From NCBI RefSeq assembly GCF_025154015.1, contig NZ_JAOAMV010000006.1, forward strand, positions 108,517 to 172,516: a stretch of DNA of 64,000 nucleotides. The letters run 5' to 3'. The notes beneath the pieces were generated by a model. It searched no databases. It worked only from the letters and a program-made list of their open reading frames with translations, and was not told the origin of the DNA. A program made the position numbers and the translations under genes. This DNA comes from Tsuneonella litorea (lineage in GTDB: Bacteria; Pseudomonadota; Alphaproteobacteria; Sphingomonadales; Sphingomonadaceae). Below, piece after piece: positions 53,980-63,092 of the stretch (position 1 is its first letter; every line of letters starts with the position of its first letter).

Positions 53980-55593
53980 GTGGATCGCAACCACACCAAG
54001 GTGATCGTGGCATCGTCGCTCGGCACGGTGTTCGAATGGTACGATTTCTACCTCTACGGCCTGCTTGCGACGATCATCTCGGCCCAGTTCTTCTCGGGCG
54101 TGAACGAGACGACCGGCTTCATCTTGGCGCTGGGCGCGTTTGCTGCCGGATTCGCCGTGCGGCCGTTCGGCGCACTCGTTTTCGGCCGGGTCGGCGACCT
54201 CGTCGGGCGCAAGTACACGTTTCTCGTGACGATGGGGCTGATGGGCGCGGCGACATTCGCCGTCGGCCTCTTGCCGTCCTACGCCAGCATCGGGGTCGCA
54301 GCGCCCTTGCTGCTGGTGCTGCTGCGGCTGATCCAGGGGCTCGCGCTCGGCGGCGAATACGGGGGCGCGGCGACCTACGTTGCCGAGCACGCGCCCGAGG
54401 GAAAGCGCGGGCTGTTCACCAGCTTCATCCAGACGACCGCGACACTCGGCCTGTTCGCCGCGCTGCTGGTCGTGATCGGCCTGAGGACCGCGATGGGCGA
54501 GGAAGCCTTCGCCGACTGGGGTTGGCGGGTGCCGTTCCTGATCTCCGCGATCCTGCTCGGCGTCTCGCTGTGGATCCGCCTCCAGCTCGCCGAGAGCCCG
54601 GTCTACCAGGCGATGAAGGACGAAGGCGCCACTTCGAAGGCGCCGCTGTCCGAGGCGTTCGGGCGCTGGGCAAACCTCAAGTGGGTGCTCGTCGCGTTGC
54701 TGGGGGCGGTCGCCGGACAGGCGGTCGTCTGGTACACCGGCCAGTTCTACGCGCTGTTCTACCTCGAAAAGATCCTCAAGGTCGACGGCGCGACCGCAAA
54801 CGTGCTGATCGCCCTTGCGCTCGCGATCGGGACGCCGTTCTTCATCGTCTTCGGCTGGCTCAGCGACAGGATCGGCCGCAAGCCGATCGTGATGGCCGGG
54901 TGCGCCCTTGCCGTCGTGCTGTATTTCCCGCTGTTCGGCGCGTTGACGAGCGCGGCGAACCCGGCGCTGGCAGCGGCGAGCGCGCGGGCACCGGTCACGG
55001 TCAGGGCCGATCCCGCGAGCTGTTCGGTCCAGTTCGACCCGATCGGCAGGACCCGTTTCGACACGACGGGCTGCGACGTCGCGAAGTCGGCCCTGGCGAA
55101 GGCCGGCGTGCCTTACGCGAACGCGGCCAGCGCACTTGGCGATCGCGCCGTCGTTTCGATCGGCGAACGGCAGTTCGAGGTGCGGCCCGGGAGCAAACCG
55201 GAGGTTCTGATCGCCGCGGCGACAGCGGCAGGCTATCCGGCCAAGGCCGATCCGGCCGAGGTGAACACCCCTCTCGTGGTCGCCATCCTCACGGTCCTCG
55301 TGCTGCTGGTGACGATGGTCTACGGCCCGATCGCGGCGCTGCTGGTCGAGCTGTTTCCGGCGCGCATCCGCTACACCGCGATGAGCCTTCCCTACCACAT
55401 CGGCAACGGCTGGTTCGGCGGCTTCCTGCCGACGATCGCCTTCGCGATGGTCGCCGCCACCGGGAATATATACGCGGGCCTGTGGTACCCAATCGGGGTG
55501 GCGGCGCTGACGCTGGTGGTGGGCCTGCTGTTCCTTCCCGAAACCTTCCGCAGGCGGATCGACCATGTGGAGGAATCGCCCGCCGCGTCCTAG
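53980..55593 (+). CDS. MFS transporter, metabolite:H+ symporter type with large loop insertion
   Basis: 537 residues from a GTG at 53980 with a strong GGGGAGG ribosome site 7 nt upstream. The start SSLGTVFEWYDFYLYG and loop GRVGDLVGRKYTF place it in the MHS (KgtP/ShiA/ProP) group. Between helices ~8 and 9 there is an extra loop of about 110 residues (A-x-A-rich; CSVQFDPIGRTRFDTTGC) with two cysteines that could pair in the periplasm. The substrate is likely an organic acid or amino-acid derivative (family inference). Confidence 0.88.
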   Translation: MDRNHTKVIVASSLGTVFEWYDFYLYGLLATIISAQFFSGVNETTGFILALGAFAAGFAVRPFGALVFGRVGDLVGRKYTFLVTMGLMGAATFAVGLLPSYASIGVAAPLLLVLLRLIQGLALGGEYGGAATYVAEHAPEGKRGLFTSFIQTTATLGLFAALLVVIGLRTAMGEEAFADWGWRVPFLISAILLGVSLWIRLQLAESPVYQAMKDEGATSKAPLSEAFGRWANLKWVLVALLGAVAGQAVVWYTGQFYALFYLEKILKVDGATANVLIALALAIGTPFFIVFGWLSDRIGRKPIVMAGCALAVVLYFPLFGALTSAANPALAAASARAPVTVRADPASCSVQFDPIGRTRFDTTGCDVAKSALAKAGVPYANAASALGDRAVVSIGERQFEVRPGSKPEVLIAAATAAGYPAKADPAEVNTPLVVAILTVLVLLVTMVYGPIAALLVELFPARIRYTAMSLPYHIGNGWFGGFLPTIAFAMVAATGNIYAGLWYPIGVAALTLVVGLLFLPETFRRRIDHVEESPAAS

Positions 55594-55602
55594 ACGGGGT
55601 CG

Positions 55603-56721
55603 ATGACCCGCGACGATGACGATGATGGCGACGAGGCCCCGCAGGGCCTGCGCAAGATCATCCACGTCGACATGGACGCGTTCTTTGCCAGCTGCGAGCA
55701 GCGCGATCACCCCGAGCTGCGCGGCAAGCCCGTCGCGGTGGGCGGCTCGGGCGGGCGCGGGGTCGTGGCGGCGGCCAGCTACGAAGCGCGGAAGTTCGGC
55801 GTGCGCAGCGCGATGCCCTCGGTCACCGCCAGGCGGCTATGCCCGGACCTCATCTTCGTCCGCCACCGGTTCGAGGTCTACAAGGAGGTGTCGGCCCAGA
55901 TCCGCGCGATCTTCCGCGATTACACACCGCACGTCGAGCCGCTGAGCCTGGACGAAGCCTACCTCGACGTGACCGACGACCTGAAAGGCATCGGCAGCGC
56001 GACGCTGATCGCCGAGGAAATCCGCCGCCGGATCCGCGAGGAAACCCGGCTGACCGCCAGCGCGGGGGTCAGCTACAACAAGTTCCTCGCCAAGCTCGCC
56101 AGCGACCAGAACAAGCCCGACGGCCTGTGCGTGATCCGCCCCGGCGAGGGCGCGGCCTTCGTCCAGTCGCTGACCGTCCGGCGATTTCACGGCGTCGGCC
56201 CGAAGGGCGCGGAGAAGATGGCGCGGCTGGGAATAGAGACCGGCGCCGACCTCGCGGCGAAGGACCTCGCCTGGCTGCGGGCGCACTTCGGCAGCATGGC
56301 CGACTACCTGTTCCGCGCGGCGCGGGGGATCGACCTGCGGCCGGTGCGCGCCAATCGCATCCGCAAGTCGGTCGGCGGCGAACGGACGTTCTCGGAAGAC
56401 ATCTCGAGCGGCAACGCCCTGCGCGACACGCTGGAAACCATCATCGACATCGTCTGGGAATCGATCGAGCGAACCCGGGCCAGGGGGCGAACGGTGACGC
56501 TCAAGATGAAATACACCGACTTCCAGATCGTCACCCGTGCGAAGTCGCTGGGCGCACCGGTTTCAGACAAGGCGACCTTTGCCGCCACCGCCCGCGCGCT
56601 GCTCGACGAGGCGCTGCCGCTGCCGCTGCCGATCCGGCTGATGGGGCTGACGCTGTCGAATCTCGATCAGCCGGGCGAGGCAGAACGGCCGAAGGACACG
56701 GCGCAGCTGAGCCTGCTCTAG
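55603..56721 (+). CDS. dinB: DNA polymerase IV (Y-family)
   Basis: 372 residues, ATG at 55603, 9 nt after the MFS stop. IIHVDMDAFFASCEQRDHPEL (catalytic Asp in DMD; steric-gate region FF), SLDEAYLDV (catalytic D-E), SAGVSYNKFLAKLASDQNKP, and an HhH region FHGVGPKGAEKM. No clear beta-clamp motif beyond the final residues (AQLSLL), which fit a QLSLF-like clamp peptide. Translesion synthesis. No LexA box was identified upstream by eye. Confidence 0.95.
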   Translation: MTRDDDDDGDEAPQGLRKIIHVDMDAFFASCEQRDHPELRGKPVAVGGSGGRGVVAAASYEARKFGVRSAMPSVTARRLCPDLIFVRHRFEVYKEVSAQIRAIFRDYTPHVEPLSLDEAYLDVTDDLKGIGSATLIAEEIRRRIREETRLTASAGVSYNKFLAKLASDQNKPDGLCVIRPGEGAAFVQSLTVRRFHGVGPKGAEKMARLGIETGADLAAKDLAWLRAHFGSMADYLFRAARGIDLRPVRANRIRKSVGGERTFSEDISSGNALRDTLETIIDIVWESIERTRARGRTVTLKMKYTDFQIVTRAKSLGAPVSDKATFAATARALLDEALPLPLPIRLMGLTLSNLDQPGEAERPKDTAQLSLL

Positions 56722-57188
56722 CGCAGGCTTTCCCGCCAGGCCGCGATCCGCTTGCGGGTGAGATCGGACTGCGGCTCGGGCAGCGAATGAAGCGGAAAGA
56801 AGCGCGCCTCGATCACCTCGCGCCGGTCGGGCACCGGGTAATCGCGCGTGGTCCCCGCCACCAGCCAGGCTGTGTGCGGCGCCCCCGATACGGTTTCTTC
56901 GATCCGGTCGAGCACGCGCCCGGACTCCAGGACGCAGCCGATCTCCTCGTGCACTTCGCGCGCCGCCGCGGCAAGCGGCTCCTCGCGCCTGCCCATGCCG
57001 CCTCCCGGCAGCGCCCAGCCGCCCGGGCCGTAGCTGTGGCGGACGAGCAGGACCCGCCCTTCCATGTCGGTGACGATCACCGAAACGCCCGCGAGCGGCA
57101 GCTTCACCAGGCGCCGCCAGCGATGCCGAACGGCGTGTGCCACGCGCAGCGCGATCCGGTGGATCGGTCGCGGTATCAGGCGAAGCAT
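56718..57188 (-). CDS. NUDIX hydrolase
   Basis: 156 residues from the ATG at 57188, overlapping the pgl stop by 13 bp. Nudix box G-x5-E-x7-REVHEEIG is complete (GGMGRREEPLAAAAREVHEE). The N-terminal ~30 residues are basic (RWRRLVK). The substrate is an NDP-linked molecule of unknown identity. Co-transcribed with pgl; its stop overlaps the dinB stop by 4 bp (convergent). Confidence 0.9.
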   Translation of the reverse strand: MLRLIPRPIHRIALRVAHAVRHRWRRLVKLPLAGVSVIVTDMEGRVLLVRHSYGPGGWALPGGGMGRREEPLAAAAREVHEEIGCVLESGRVLDRIEETVSGAPHTAWLVAGTTRDYPVPDRREVIEARFFPLHSLPEPQSDLTRKRIAAWRESLR

Positions 57189-57796
57189 CTGACCGGCTGC
57201 CGCGCCGCGCCGAGCAGACGGGCGACGGGAAGGTCGTTCTCGCCGCGCACCGCGGCGTCGAACACGCGCCGCTTGCCCTCGCCCCGGATGACGAACATCA
57301 GTCGATCGCTGTCGAGCAGCGCGGGCAGCGTCAGGCTGACCCGGTCGAACGGCGCCTCGGGCGGGAGCGGATCGGGCGTCAGCCGGCGGATGCGCGCCGG
57401 ATCGTCGATTCGCGGATCGGTGTTCGGAAACAGCGAGGCGACATGGCCGTCCTCGCCCATGCCGAGCCACGCGAGCGCGAAGGACGGGACTTCCTCCATG
57501 ATCGTCAGCGTGACGACCTCGGCGCCTGCCGGCTCCATCAGCGCACGGATGCGTCCCGTGTTGGACGCGGGATGGTCTTCGGGCACGACACGGTCGTCGC
57601 CCGGCCAGACGGTGACGCGCCGCCAGTCGAGCGGCGCGGCGGCGAGCCGCTCGAGGATCGGAAACGGCGTCGATCCGCCGGGAACGGTGATCGCCACGGG
57701 TCCCGGCGTCGCGGCGAGCGCCTGGCCGAGTTCGCGCGCGATCCAGTCCGCGATCGCGGCATCGTCTGCATCCTCGACGATCGTCAGGTTGTCCAT
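57176..57796 (-). CDS. pgl: 6-phosphogluconolactonase
   Basis: 206 residues from the ATG at 57796. Motifs of the NagB-like Pgl family: ITVPGGSTPFPIL, WPGDDRVVPEDHPASN and LAWLGMGEDGHVASLFPNT. Second step of the oxidative pentose phosphate or Entner-Doudoroff route. zwf and edd are not adjacent in this window. Short for the family (usually ~230), but all core motifs are present. The overlap with the NUDIX gene suggests coupling. Confidence 0.92.
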   Translation of the reverse strand: MDNLTIVEDADDAAIADWIARELGQALAATPGPVAITVPGGSTPFPILERLAAAPLDWRRVTVWPGDDRVVPEDHPASNTGRIRALMEPAGAEVVTLTIMEEVPSFALAWLGMGEDGHVASLFPNTDPRIDDPARIRRLTPDPLPPEAPFDRVSLTLPALLDSDRLMFVIRGEGKRRVFDAAVRGENDLPVARLLGAARQPVRCFA

Positions 57797-57866
57797 GCCA
57801 TGCCGATAGCACAAAGCTCGCCGCGGAAAAGCGCGCGGCGGGCCCGGGGAAAGTGCATTCGTATCC

Positions 57867-58328
57867 TTATCGCAGGATCTCGCGCAGGAACCACACGCGG
57901 CGCTCCGCCTGGTCCTGCCACTCGTCGACGAGAGCGCTGGTGGCGTTGTCGCCCGCTTCCTCGGCAGCGTCCTTCAGCGCCTTCAGTCCCTCTACCAGGG
58001 TCGCGTTGTCGTCGCGCAGCGCGGTCACCATCGCCTCGGCATCGAGGTCGGTCCTGTCCTCGTCGGCGATCTGCGTGGCGTTCGCGACCGCCCCGATGGA
58101 GGTCAGGGTGCCCGCGTCGAGCTTGCGAACGCGCTCGGCCATCGGGTCGGCCACCGCGAGAATCGCGCTCGCCTGCTCGTCGAACAACAGGTGCAGGTCG
58201 CGGAAGCGCGGTCCCTTGAGATGCCAATGGAAACTCTTGGTCTTGAGGTACAGCGCAAAGTGATCGGCAAGGGTCCGGTTCAGGCCCTCGACCAGCGCCT
58301 TTGTCGAATTGTCGCCGCTTCGGGTCAT
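57867..58328 (-). CDS. dps: Dps-family DNA-binding ferritin
   Basis: 153 residues, ATG at 58328 with AAGGAGG 5 nt upstream. Ferroxidase ligands are visible in FHWHLKGPRFRDLHLLFDEQ (His, Asp, Glu spaced as in Dps). It stores iron and protects DNA in stress. The short N-terminus (MTRSGDNSTK) has little of the lysine-rich DNA-binding tail. An EcfG-like promoter candidate lies 37-61 bp upstream of the start. Confidence 0.94.
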   Translation of the reverse strand: MTRSGDNSTKALVEGLNRTLADHFALYLKTKSFHWHLKGPRFRDLHLLFDEQASAILAVADPMAERVRKLDAGTLTSIGAVANATQIADEDRTDLDAEAMVTALRDDNATLVEGLKALKDAAEEAGDNATSALVDEWQDQAERRVWFLREILR

Positions 58329-58364
58329 CGTGCCCTCCTTGTCGAATTGGGAATACGATGGACC

Positions 58365-58389
58365 AACGGCCGCTCAAGTAATCGGTTTC
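58365..58389 (-). promoter_or_regulatory. Candidate EcfG (general stress) promoter of dps
   Basis: On the minus strand: GAAAC, 16 nt, CGTT, compared with the EcfG consensus GGAAC-N16/17-CGTT (one mismatch). About 37 nt upstream of the dps ATG. Dps is a classic member of the PhyR-EcfG regulon in alphaproteobacteria, which supports the call. Confidence 0.6.
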
Positions 58390-58417
58390 ACCGGCAATTA
58401 CGGTCTGACTGATCGAC

Positions 58418-58978
58418 TTACCCGATGATGCCGCGCGCGGTCAGGCCAATCGCGATCGCCGCGACAAACAGCACGACCGCGAGCGCGAGACGTAATGCCC
58501 GCAGGGGCCAGCGCGAGAGGTCGGCGCCGAGCGTTATCCCGAGCGCGAGCGCGGCGGTGCCTCCCAGCGCTCCGCCCGCGCCCGCGAGCCACGCCGATCC
58601 TCCCGCCGCGAACGCGAAGACGCAGAACCGCGCGGCATCGCCGACCTGCCGCGCGAGAAGGACCACGAACGTGGCGAACAGCGAACGCGTCGGTTCCTCG
58701 GGGAGCCGATCGTTTCGCTGCCAGGCGAGTTCGACCGCGGCGAGCAGAAACCCGATCGCGACGAGCATGTCGGCAGCCGGCCCCGGCAGGACCAGCGCGA
58801 GCGCGAGGCCCGCCACCGCCATCAGCAGTGCCGAGGCGGTCGCCGCCAGCGCGCCGACGACGATCAGCCCGCCCCCTTTTCCCAGCCGTTCGGCAAGCCG
58901 GGCGACGAGCAACTGGTCGCGCGCACCCAGCGAGACCGCGAACACGATTCCGAGGGCGAGGAGAAAGGCTGCCGCCAC
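58418..58978 (-). CDS. GDT1/TMEM165-like membrane protein with degenerate motifs
   Basis: 186 residues, GTG at 58978. Six hydrophobic helices arranged as two repeats. Where GDT1 transporters have E-x-GD-K/R-T/S-Q, this protein reads SLGARDQLL in the first half and ARQVGDAARF in the second, so the family resemblance is in layout with the key acidic residues partly lost. GDT1 proteins transport Mn2+/Ca2+. Whether this one still transports is open. It lies 19 nt downstream of the PhoX-like gene on the same strand. Confidence 0.65.
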   Translation of the reverse strand: MAAAFLLALGIVFAVSLGARDQLLVARLAERLGKGGGLIVVGALAATASALLMAVAGLALALVLPGPAADMLVAIGFLLAAVELAWQRNDRLPEEPTRSLFATFVVLLARQVGDAARFCVFAFAAGGSAWLAGAGGALGGTAALALGITLGADLSRWPLRALRLALAVVLFVAAIAIGLTARGIIG

Positions 58979-58997
58979 CAGCCGCTCGCGGCCCCGA

Positions 58998-60302
58998 TCA
59001 GATCCAGGGGCCGGTGATCGCGATCGTCTTGGCCGGGCTGTAGGCGTTGACGAACAGCGTCCGCCCGTCGGGCGAGAAGCAAGCCCCCGCCCACTCGGTC
59101 TGCGCGCGCAGCCGCGCCAGCGGATAGGGCGTGCCCGACGGGGCGATGCCGCGCAGGTAGTTGTCGACGGGGTCGGTGTACTGGTCTTCGCACACGATCA
59201 GGTCCCCCCACGGCGCGATCGTCAGGTTGTCGCCGTAGTTGAACTGGTCGGGACTGGTCGATTCGAAGAACAGGTGCAGCGACTGGTCGCCCGAGACGTC
59301 GAGCCGGAAGACCTGGCCGAGCTTGGCGGTGCCGCCGCTCGTGCAGCAGAAATACAGTTCTCCCTCGCCCATGTGGATGCCCTCGCCGCGCGCGAACAGC
59401 GCCGCGCCCATCGCCGCGCCGCGCTTGCGCAGGTCGTCATTCGGCGACTCCACCTGGTCGAGATCGATCCAGCTCACCGGGTGGCTGGACAGCGGGGCGA
59501 ACGCAATCCCGCCCCAGTTGCGGGTGTCGCGAACCCCGTCAGACAGCGCAAGCGCCTGGAGCCTGCCGCCTTCGGCCAGACGCCCGCGGACCTTGGGAAT
59601 GAAGCGGTAGAGAAGGCTGTCGTCGCGGTCCTCGGTCATGTAGACGATACCGGTTCGCGGATCGACGCAGGCCGCCTCGTGGTTGAAGCGGCCCATCGCG
59701 GTCAGCGGCACCGGATCGACGAGGCCGGGCGCGGTCGCGGGCACCTCGAACACCCAGCCGTGGTCCTTGTTGATCTTGCCGTCGGCCTTCACCACCGATT
59801 CCTCGCAGGTCAGCCAGCTGCCCCACGGGGTCGTCCCGCCCGCGCAGTTGCGGATCGTCCCGGCGAGCGAGCGGTACTGCCGTTCGACCGCCAGCGTGTC
59901 CGCGTCGAGCACCAGCGTGGTGGTCCCGCCCGGCAGCGGGACGAGGCTCTTGCCGAAGGTATCGTAGGCCGGCCCCATCACCCCGCCGCCTTCGTGGATG
60001 CCGGGGATGCATTCGTGATTGCGGACGAGAGCGATCTTGCCGCCGGGCAGGTCGAAACAGCCCATTCCGTCGGCCGCGTCGGGGACGGTGAACCCTTCGC
60101 TCATCGTCTCGCCCAGCTGCGATATCACGCGATAGGAAAACCCCTGCGGCAGGTCGATGAACCCCGCCGGATCGGGCACCAGCCCGCCATAGCCGATCCG
60201 CCCCCCGCGCGAACCCATCGTCGAACAGCCACTCGCGGCGAGCGCGGCGAAAGCGCTTGCCGTGGCGCTCAGGAAGCGGCGGCGGTGCATCGGCATGGTC
60301 AT
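58998..60302 (-). CDS. PhoX/DUF839-type secreted phosphatase-like protein
   Basis: 434 residues from the ATG at 60302. N-terminus has a Tat-like twin-arginine motif (HRRRFLSATAS) and a lipobox-like AASGC. The beta-propeller shows PhoX blocks: LVRNHECIPG, NCAGGTTPWGSWLTCEE, FNHEAACVDPRTGIVYMTEDR, GEGELYFCCTSGG and FVNAYSPAKT. PhoX enzymes are Ca/Fe-dependent periplasmic phosphatases; this group is often called DUF839 and may differ in activity. It is divergent from the SDR gene. Confidence 0.88.
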   Translation of the reverse strand: MTMPMHRRRFLSATASAFAALAASGCSTMGSRGGRIGYGGLVPDPAGFIDLPQGFSYRVISQLGETMSEGFTVPDAADGMGCFDLPGGKIALVRNHECIPGIHEGGGVMGPAYDTFGKSLVPLPGGTTTLVLDADTLAVERQYRSLAGTIRNCAGGTTPWGSWLTCEESVVKADGKINKDHGWVFEVPATAPGLVDPVPLTAMGRFNHEAACVDPRTGIVYMTEDRDDSLLYRFIPKVRGRLAEGGRLQALALSDGVRDTRNWGGIAFAPLSSHPVSWIDLDQVESPNDDLRKRGAAMGAALFARGEGIHMGEGELYFCCTSGGTAKLGQVFRLDVSGDQSLHLFFESTSPDQFNYGDNLTIAPWGDLIVCEDQYTDPVDNYLRGIAPSGTPYPLARLRAQTEWAGACFSPDGRTLFVNAYSPAKTIAITGPWI

Positions 60303-60393
60303 CGTGAACTTTCCCTATTGGCGTTTCGCCTTCCGCGCTGCGATAGCGTGATGCGACGGCGATGACAGCCCATTCTTGACGGAGAGCGCGACA

Positions 60394-61188
60394 ATGAAAC
60401 TCGAACCCGGCCTGGCAGCAGTGGTGACGGGCGGCGCGTCCGGTCTCGGCAGGGCGAGCGCCACCGCGCTGGCGGAGGCCGGTTTCAAGGTGGCGATCTT
60501 TGACGTGAACGACGAGGCCGGCGAAGCGCACGCGGAAGACATCGGCGGCCTGTTCTGTCACGTCGACATCACCAACGAGGAATCGGTCCAGGCGGGATTC
60601 GACAAGGCGCGCGCGGCACACGGCCAGGAGCGCGTGACCGTCCACTGCGCGATGACCAGCCGCCGCGGCAAGACGATCGGCTGGGACAAGGAAAGCGGCG
60701 GCTACAAGCGCCTCTCGACCGAGGACTATGCCTTCGGCGCCGAAGGCATTCTCGTGTCGAGCTACCGCGTCGCCTCGCTTTCCGCGCTCGGCATGGCGAA
60801 CGCCGAACCGCTGAACGACGACGGCGAGCGCGGCGCGATCATCCTCACCGCCAGCGTCGCGGCGCAGGACGGGCAGATCGGCCAGGTGATCTACGGCAGC
60901 TGCAAGGCGGGGGTGAACGGCCTGGTCCTGCCGATGGCGCGCGATCTGATGGACCTCGGCATCCGGGTGAACGCGATCATGCCGGGCATCTTCGCCACCC
61001 CGCTGATGCTCGGGATGAAGGACCGCAATCCGGCCATGTGGAACCAGCTCAACGCCAGCGTGCCCTTCCCCAAGCGGCTCGGCGAACCCGAAGAGTTCGC
61101 CTCGCTCGTGCTCGAGATCGCCCGCAACGGCTACCTCAACGCCCACCAGTTCCGGCTCGACGGCGGTATCCGGATGCCGCCCAGGTGA
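60394..61188 (+). CDS. Short-chain dehydrogenase/reductase, 3-hydroxyacyl-CoA dehydrogenase type II-like
   Basis: 264 residues, ATG at 60394 with GGAGA upstream. Rossmann motif VVTGGASGLGRA (residues 10-21), catalytic Ser in LTASVAAQDG and Tyr-x3-Lys in YGSCK, and a C-terminal FRLDGGIRM. It resembles HSD10/3-hydroxy-2-methylbutyryl-CoA dehydrogenases. Note CAMTSRR in place of the usual NNAG turn. Probably fatty- or branched-acyl-CoA oxidation. The ROK kinase starts 2 nt later. Confidence 0.86.
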   Translation: MKLEPGLAAVVTGGASGLGRASATALAEAGFKVAIFDVNDEAGEAHAEDIGGLFCHVDITNEESVQAGFDKARAAHGQERVTVHCAMTSRRGKTIGWDKESGGYKRLSTEDYAFGAEGILVSSYRVASLSALGMANAEPLNDDGERGAIILTASVAAQDGQIGQVIYGSCKAGVNGLVLPMARDLMDLGIRVNAIMPGIFATPLMLGMKDRNPAMWNQLNASVPFPKRLGEPEEFASLVLEIARNGYLNAHQFRLDGGIRMPPR

Positions 61189-61189
61189 C

Positions 61190-62062
61190 ATGACCACGAT
61201 CGGGGCGATCGAGGCGGGCGGCACGAAGTTCGTCCTCGCGCTGGCGGACGCGGACGGCTCGATTCTCGAGCGCGAGCGGATCGAGACCGGCCGTCCTGCG
61301 ATCACGCTGGCGAAGGCGGCGGCGTGGATCGGCGCCGCGGCGAAGCGGCACGGACCGCTCGGCGCGCTGGGCGTCGGCAGCTTCGGCCCGCTCGACCTCG
61401 ATCGCGCCTCGCCGGACTGGGGCCGTTTCACCACCACGCCCAAGCCCGGCTGGAGCGGGGTGAGCTGGCCCGAGGCGCTCGGCCGGTTCGGCGTGCCGAT
61501 CGCGCTCGATACCGACGTCAACGCGGCCGCGCTCGGCGAGTGGCTGGCGGGCGCGGGACGCGGCGCGGGAACGCTCGCGTACACGACCGTGGGCACGGGC
61601 ATCGGCACCGGCGTGCTGTCCGCCGGCGTCCCGCTGGCGGGCGAATCGCACTACGAGGCGGGCCACATCGCGGTGAAGCGCGCCCGCGGCGACGACTGGC
61701 TGGGGGTGTGCCCCTTTCACGGCGACTGTCTCGAGGGGCTCGCCAGCGGTCCCGCGATCCTCGAACGCTGGGGTCACGATCTCGGGCAGGCAAGCGTCGC
61801 CGAGATTGGCCGCGTCGCGCGCTATCTTGCCCAGCTTGCCGCCAGCCTCGTGCTGCTCCACCGCCCCGACCGCATGATCTTCGGCGGCGGCGTGATGAAG
61901 GGCGCCGGCCTGATCGACGCGCTGCGCGAAGCCACGCGCGAGGCGCTCGCAGGTTACATCGCCGGCTGGGACGGCAACCTCGACGAGCGGATCGTCACCC
62001 CCGCGCTGGGCGACGACGCGGGGATCGTCGGCGCGATCGAGCTGGGCCGGCGGGCGCTCTAG
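61190..62062 (+). CDS. ROK-family sugar kinase (fructokinase-like)
   Basis: 290 residues from the ATG at 61190. Phosphate-1 loop GAIEAGGTKFVLAL, catalytic DTDVNAAALGE (Asp), adenosine-binding YTTVGTGIGTG, and the ROK zinc motif: EAGHIAV with the following CPFHGDCLEG cysteines. GxxGxGGxxG-like LIFGGGVM region near 225. Fructose or mannose is the likely substrate for this subgroup (family knowledge). It overlaps the convergent hydrolase by 4 bp. Confidence 0.9.
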   Translation: MTTIGAIEAGGTKFVLALADADGSILERERIETGRPAITLAKAAAWIGAAAKRHGPLGALGVGSFGPLDLDRASPDWGRFTTTPKPGWSGVSWPEALGRFGVPIALDTDVNAAALGEWLAGAGRGAGTLAYTTVGTGIGTGVLSAGVPLAGESHYEAGHIAVKRARGDDWLGVCPFHGDCLEGLASGPAILERWGHDLGQASVAEIGRVARYLAQLAASLVLLHRPDRMIFGGGVMKGAGLIDALREATREALAGYIAGWDGNLDERIVTPALGDDAGIVGAIELGRRAL

Positions 62063-63015
62063 GCGAGCTTCGGCAATCCTTCGCGGATCGCCGCGATCAT
62101 CTCGAGCGGCTTGTCGACCATGATATGGTGCCCGGCGCCCTCGATCCGGGTCACGAAACGGCAGTCCGCGAGAAGGTCGAGCAGCGTTTCGAGACGGCCG
62201 TCGGGGAACAGTTGCGAATCGGCGCCGTAGATCACCCCCATCGGGACCGTCGGACGCGCCGCGAGCGATCCGCGGTGGAAATTCTCCCAGAACCGCGGAT
62301 CGAAGCGCCAGGTCCACCCGCCGCGCGCGGCCTCGCTTTCAGGGACTTCGTGAAGGCCCCCGCGCGCGATGAAGTCGACGACCTCGAGATGGGCCGCGTC
62401 CTGCTCGGGCATCAGCCGGAACCGGCGCAGCGCGGCGGCGAGCGTGGGATAGCGGTTGTGCGCATCGCGGCCCTGCGCGAGCCGGGGCGGCGGCCCGCCT
62501 TCCGCGCGCGGCGGGGCCGAATCGACCAGGATCGCGCCCGCGATCGCGTCGGGGTGCTGCGAGCCGAGGTAAAGCGTCGGAAAGCCGCCGAACGAATGCG
62601 CGACGATTACCGGGCGCGCGCCCGATGCCGCCAGTTGCGCCACCTCGATCGCGCGCATGGCTTCCTTGGCAAAGGTGGGTATGGCGTAGCGGTCGCGCCA
62701 CTGCGACCCGCCCATGCCCGACCACGATATCGCCGCGCACCGGTAATCGTCGGCGAAATGGGGGGCGATGAAGCTCCACCAGTCGGCGTGCGCGGCATTG
62801 CCGTGGAGGAACAGCAGGCCGGGCTTGCCGACCGCGCCCCAGGTCAGCAGTTCGATTGCTGCACCGTCGACATCGAAGTGCGAACGCTCGGGTTCCTGCT
62901 CCAGCGCCTGCGTGAACCAATCGGCAGCGGGTGGCCTTTCGCCTTCGAAGCGGCCCAGCAAGGTCCCGTCGTACGTGGCGTCCTGCGTCGCGATGTCGGT
63001 CAATCGGTCACCCAT
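62059..63015 (-). CDS. Alpha/beta-hydrolase fold protein
   Basis: 318 residues from the ATG at 63015; ATG at 63036 and a TTG further up are also in frame, and none has a convincing ribosome site. HGNAAHADWW (oxyanion region), nucleophile VIVAHSFGG (Ser in GxSxG form HSFGG), and the catalytic His in GAGHHIMVDKP. Esterase, epoxide-hydrolase or dehalogenase-like; the substrate is unknown. No signal peptide. Confidence 0.86.
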   Translation of the reverse strand: MGDRLTDIATQDATYDGTLLGRFEGERPPAADWFTQALEQEPERSHFDVDGAAIELLTWGAVGKPGLLFLHGNAAHADWWSFIAPHFADDYRCAAISWSGMGGSQWRDRYAIPTFAKEAMRAIEVAQLAASGARPVIVAHSFGGFPTLYLGSQHPDAIAGAILVDSAPPRAEGGPPPRLAQGRDAHNRYPTLAAALRRFRLMPEQDAAHLEVVDFIARGGLHEVPESEAARGGWTWRFDPRFWENFHRGSLAARPTVPMGVIYGADSQLFPDGRLETLLDLLADCRFVTRIEGAGHHIMVDKPLEMIAAIREGLPKLA

Positions 63016-63092
63016 CCGGTTGCAAACCGCCACCATTGCCGCACCCGGCGCGATTGCCAAGATCGAAAGGAACGGAATGACGATAGAAAGGC

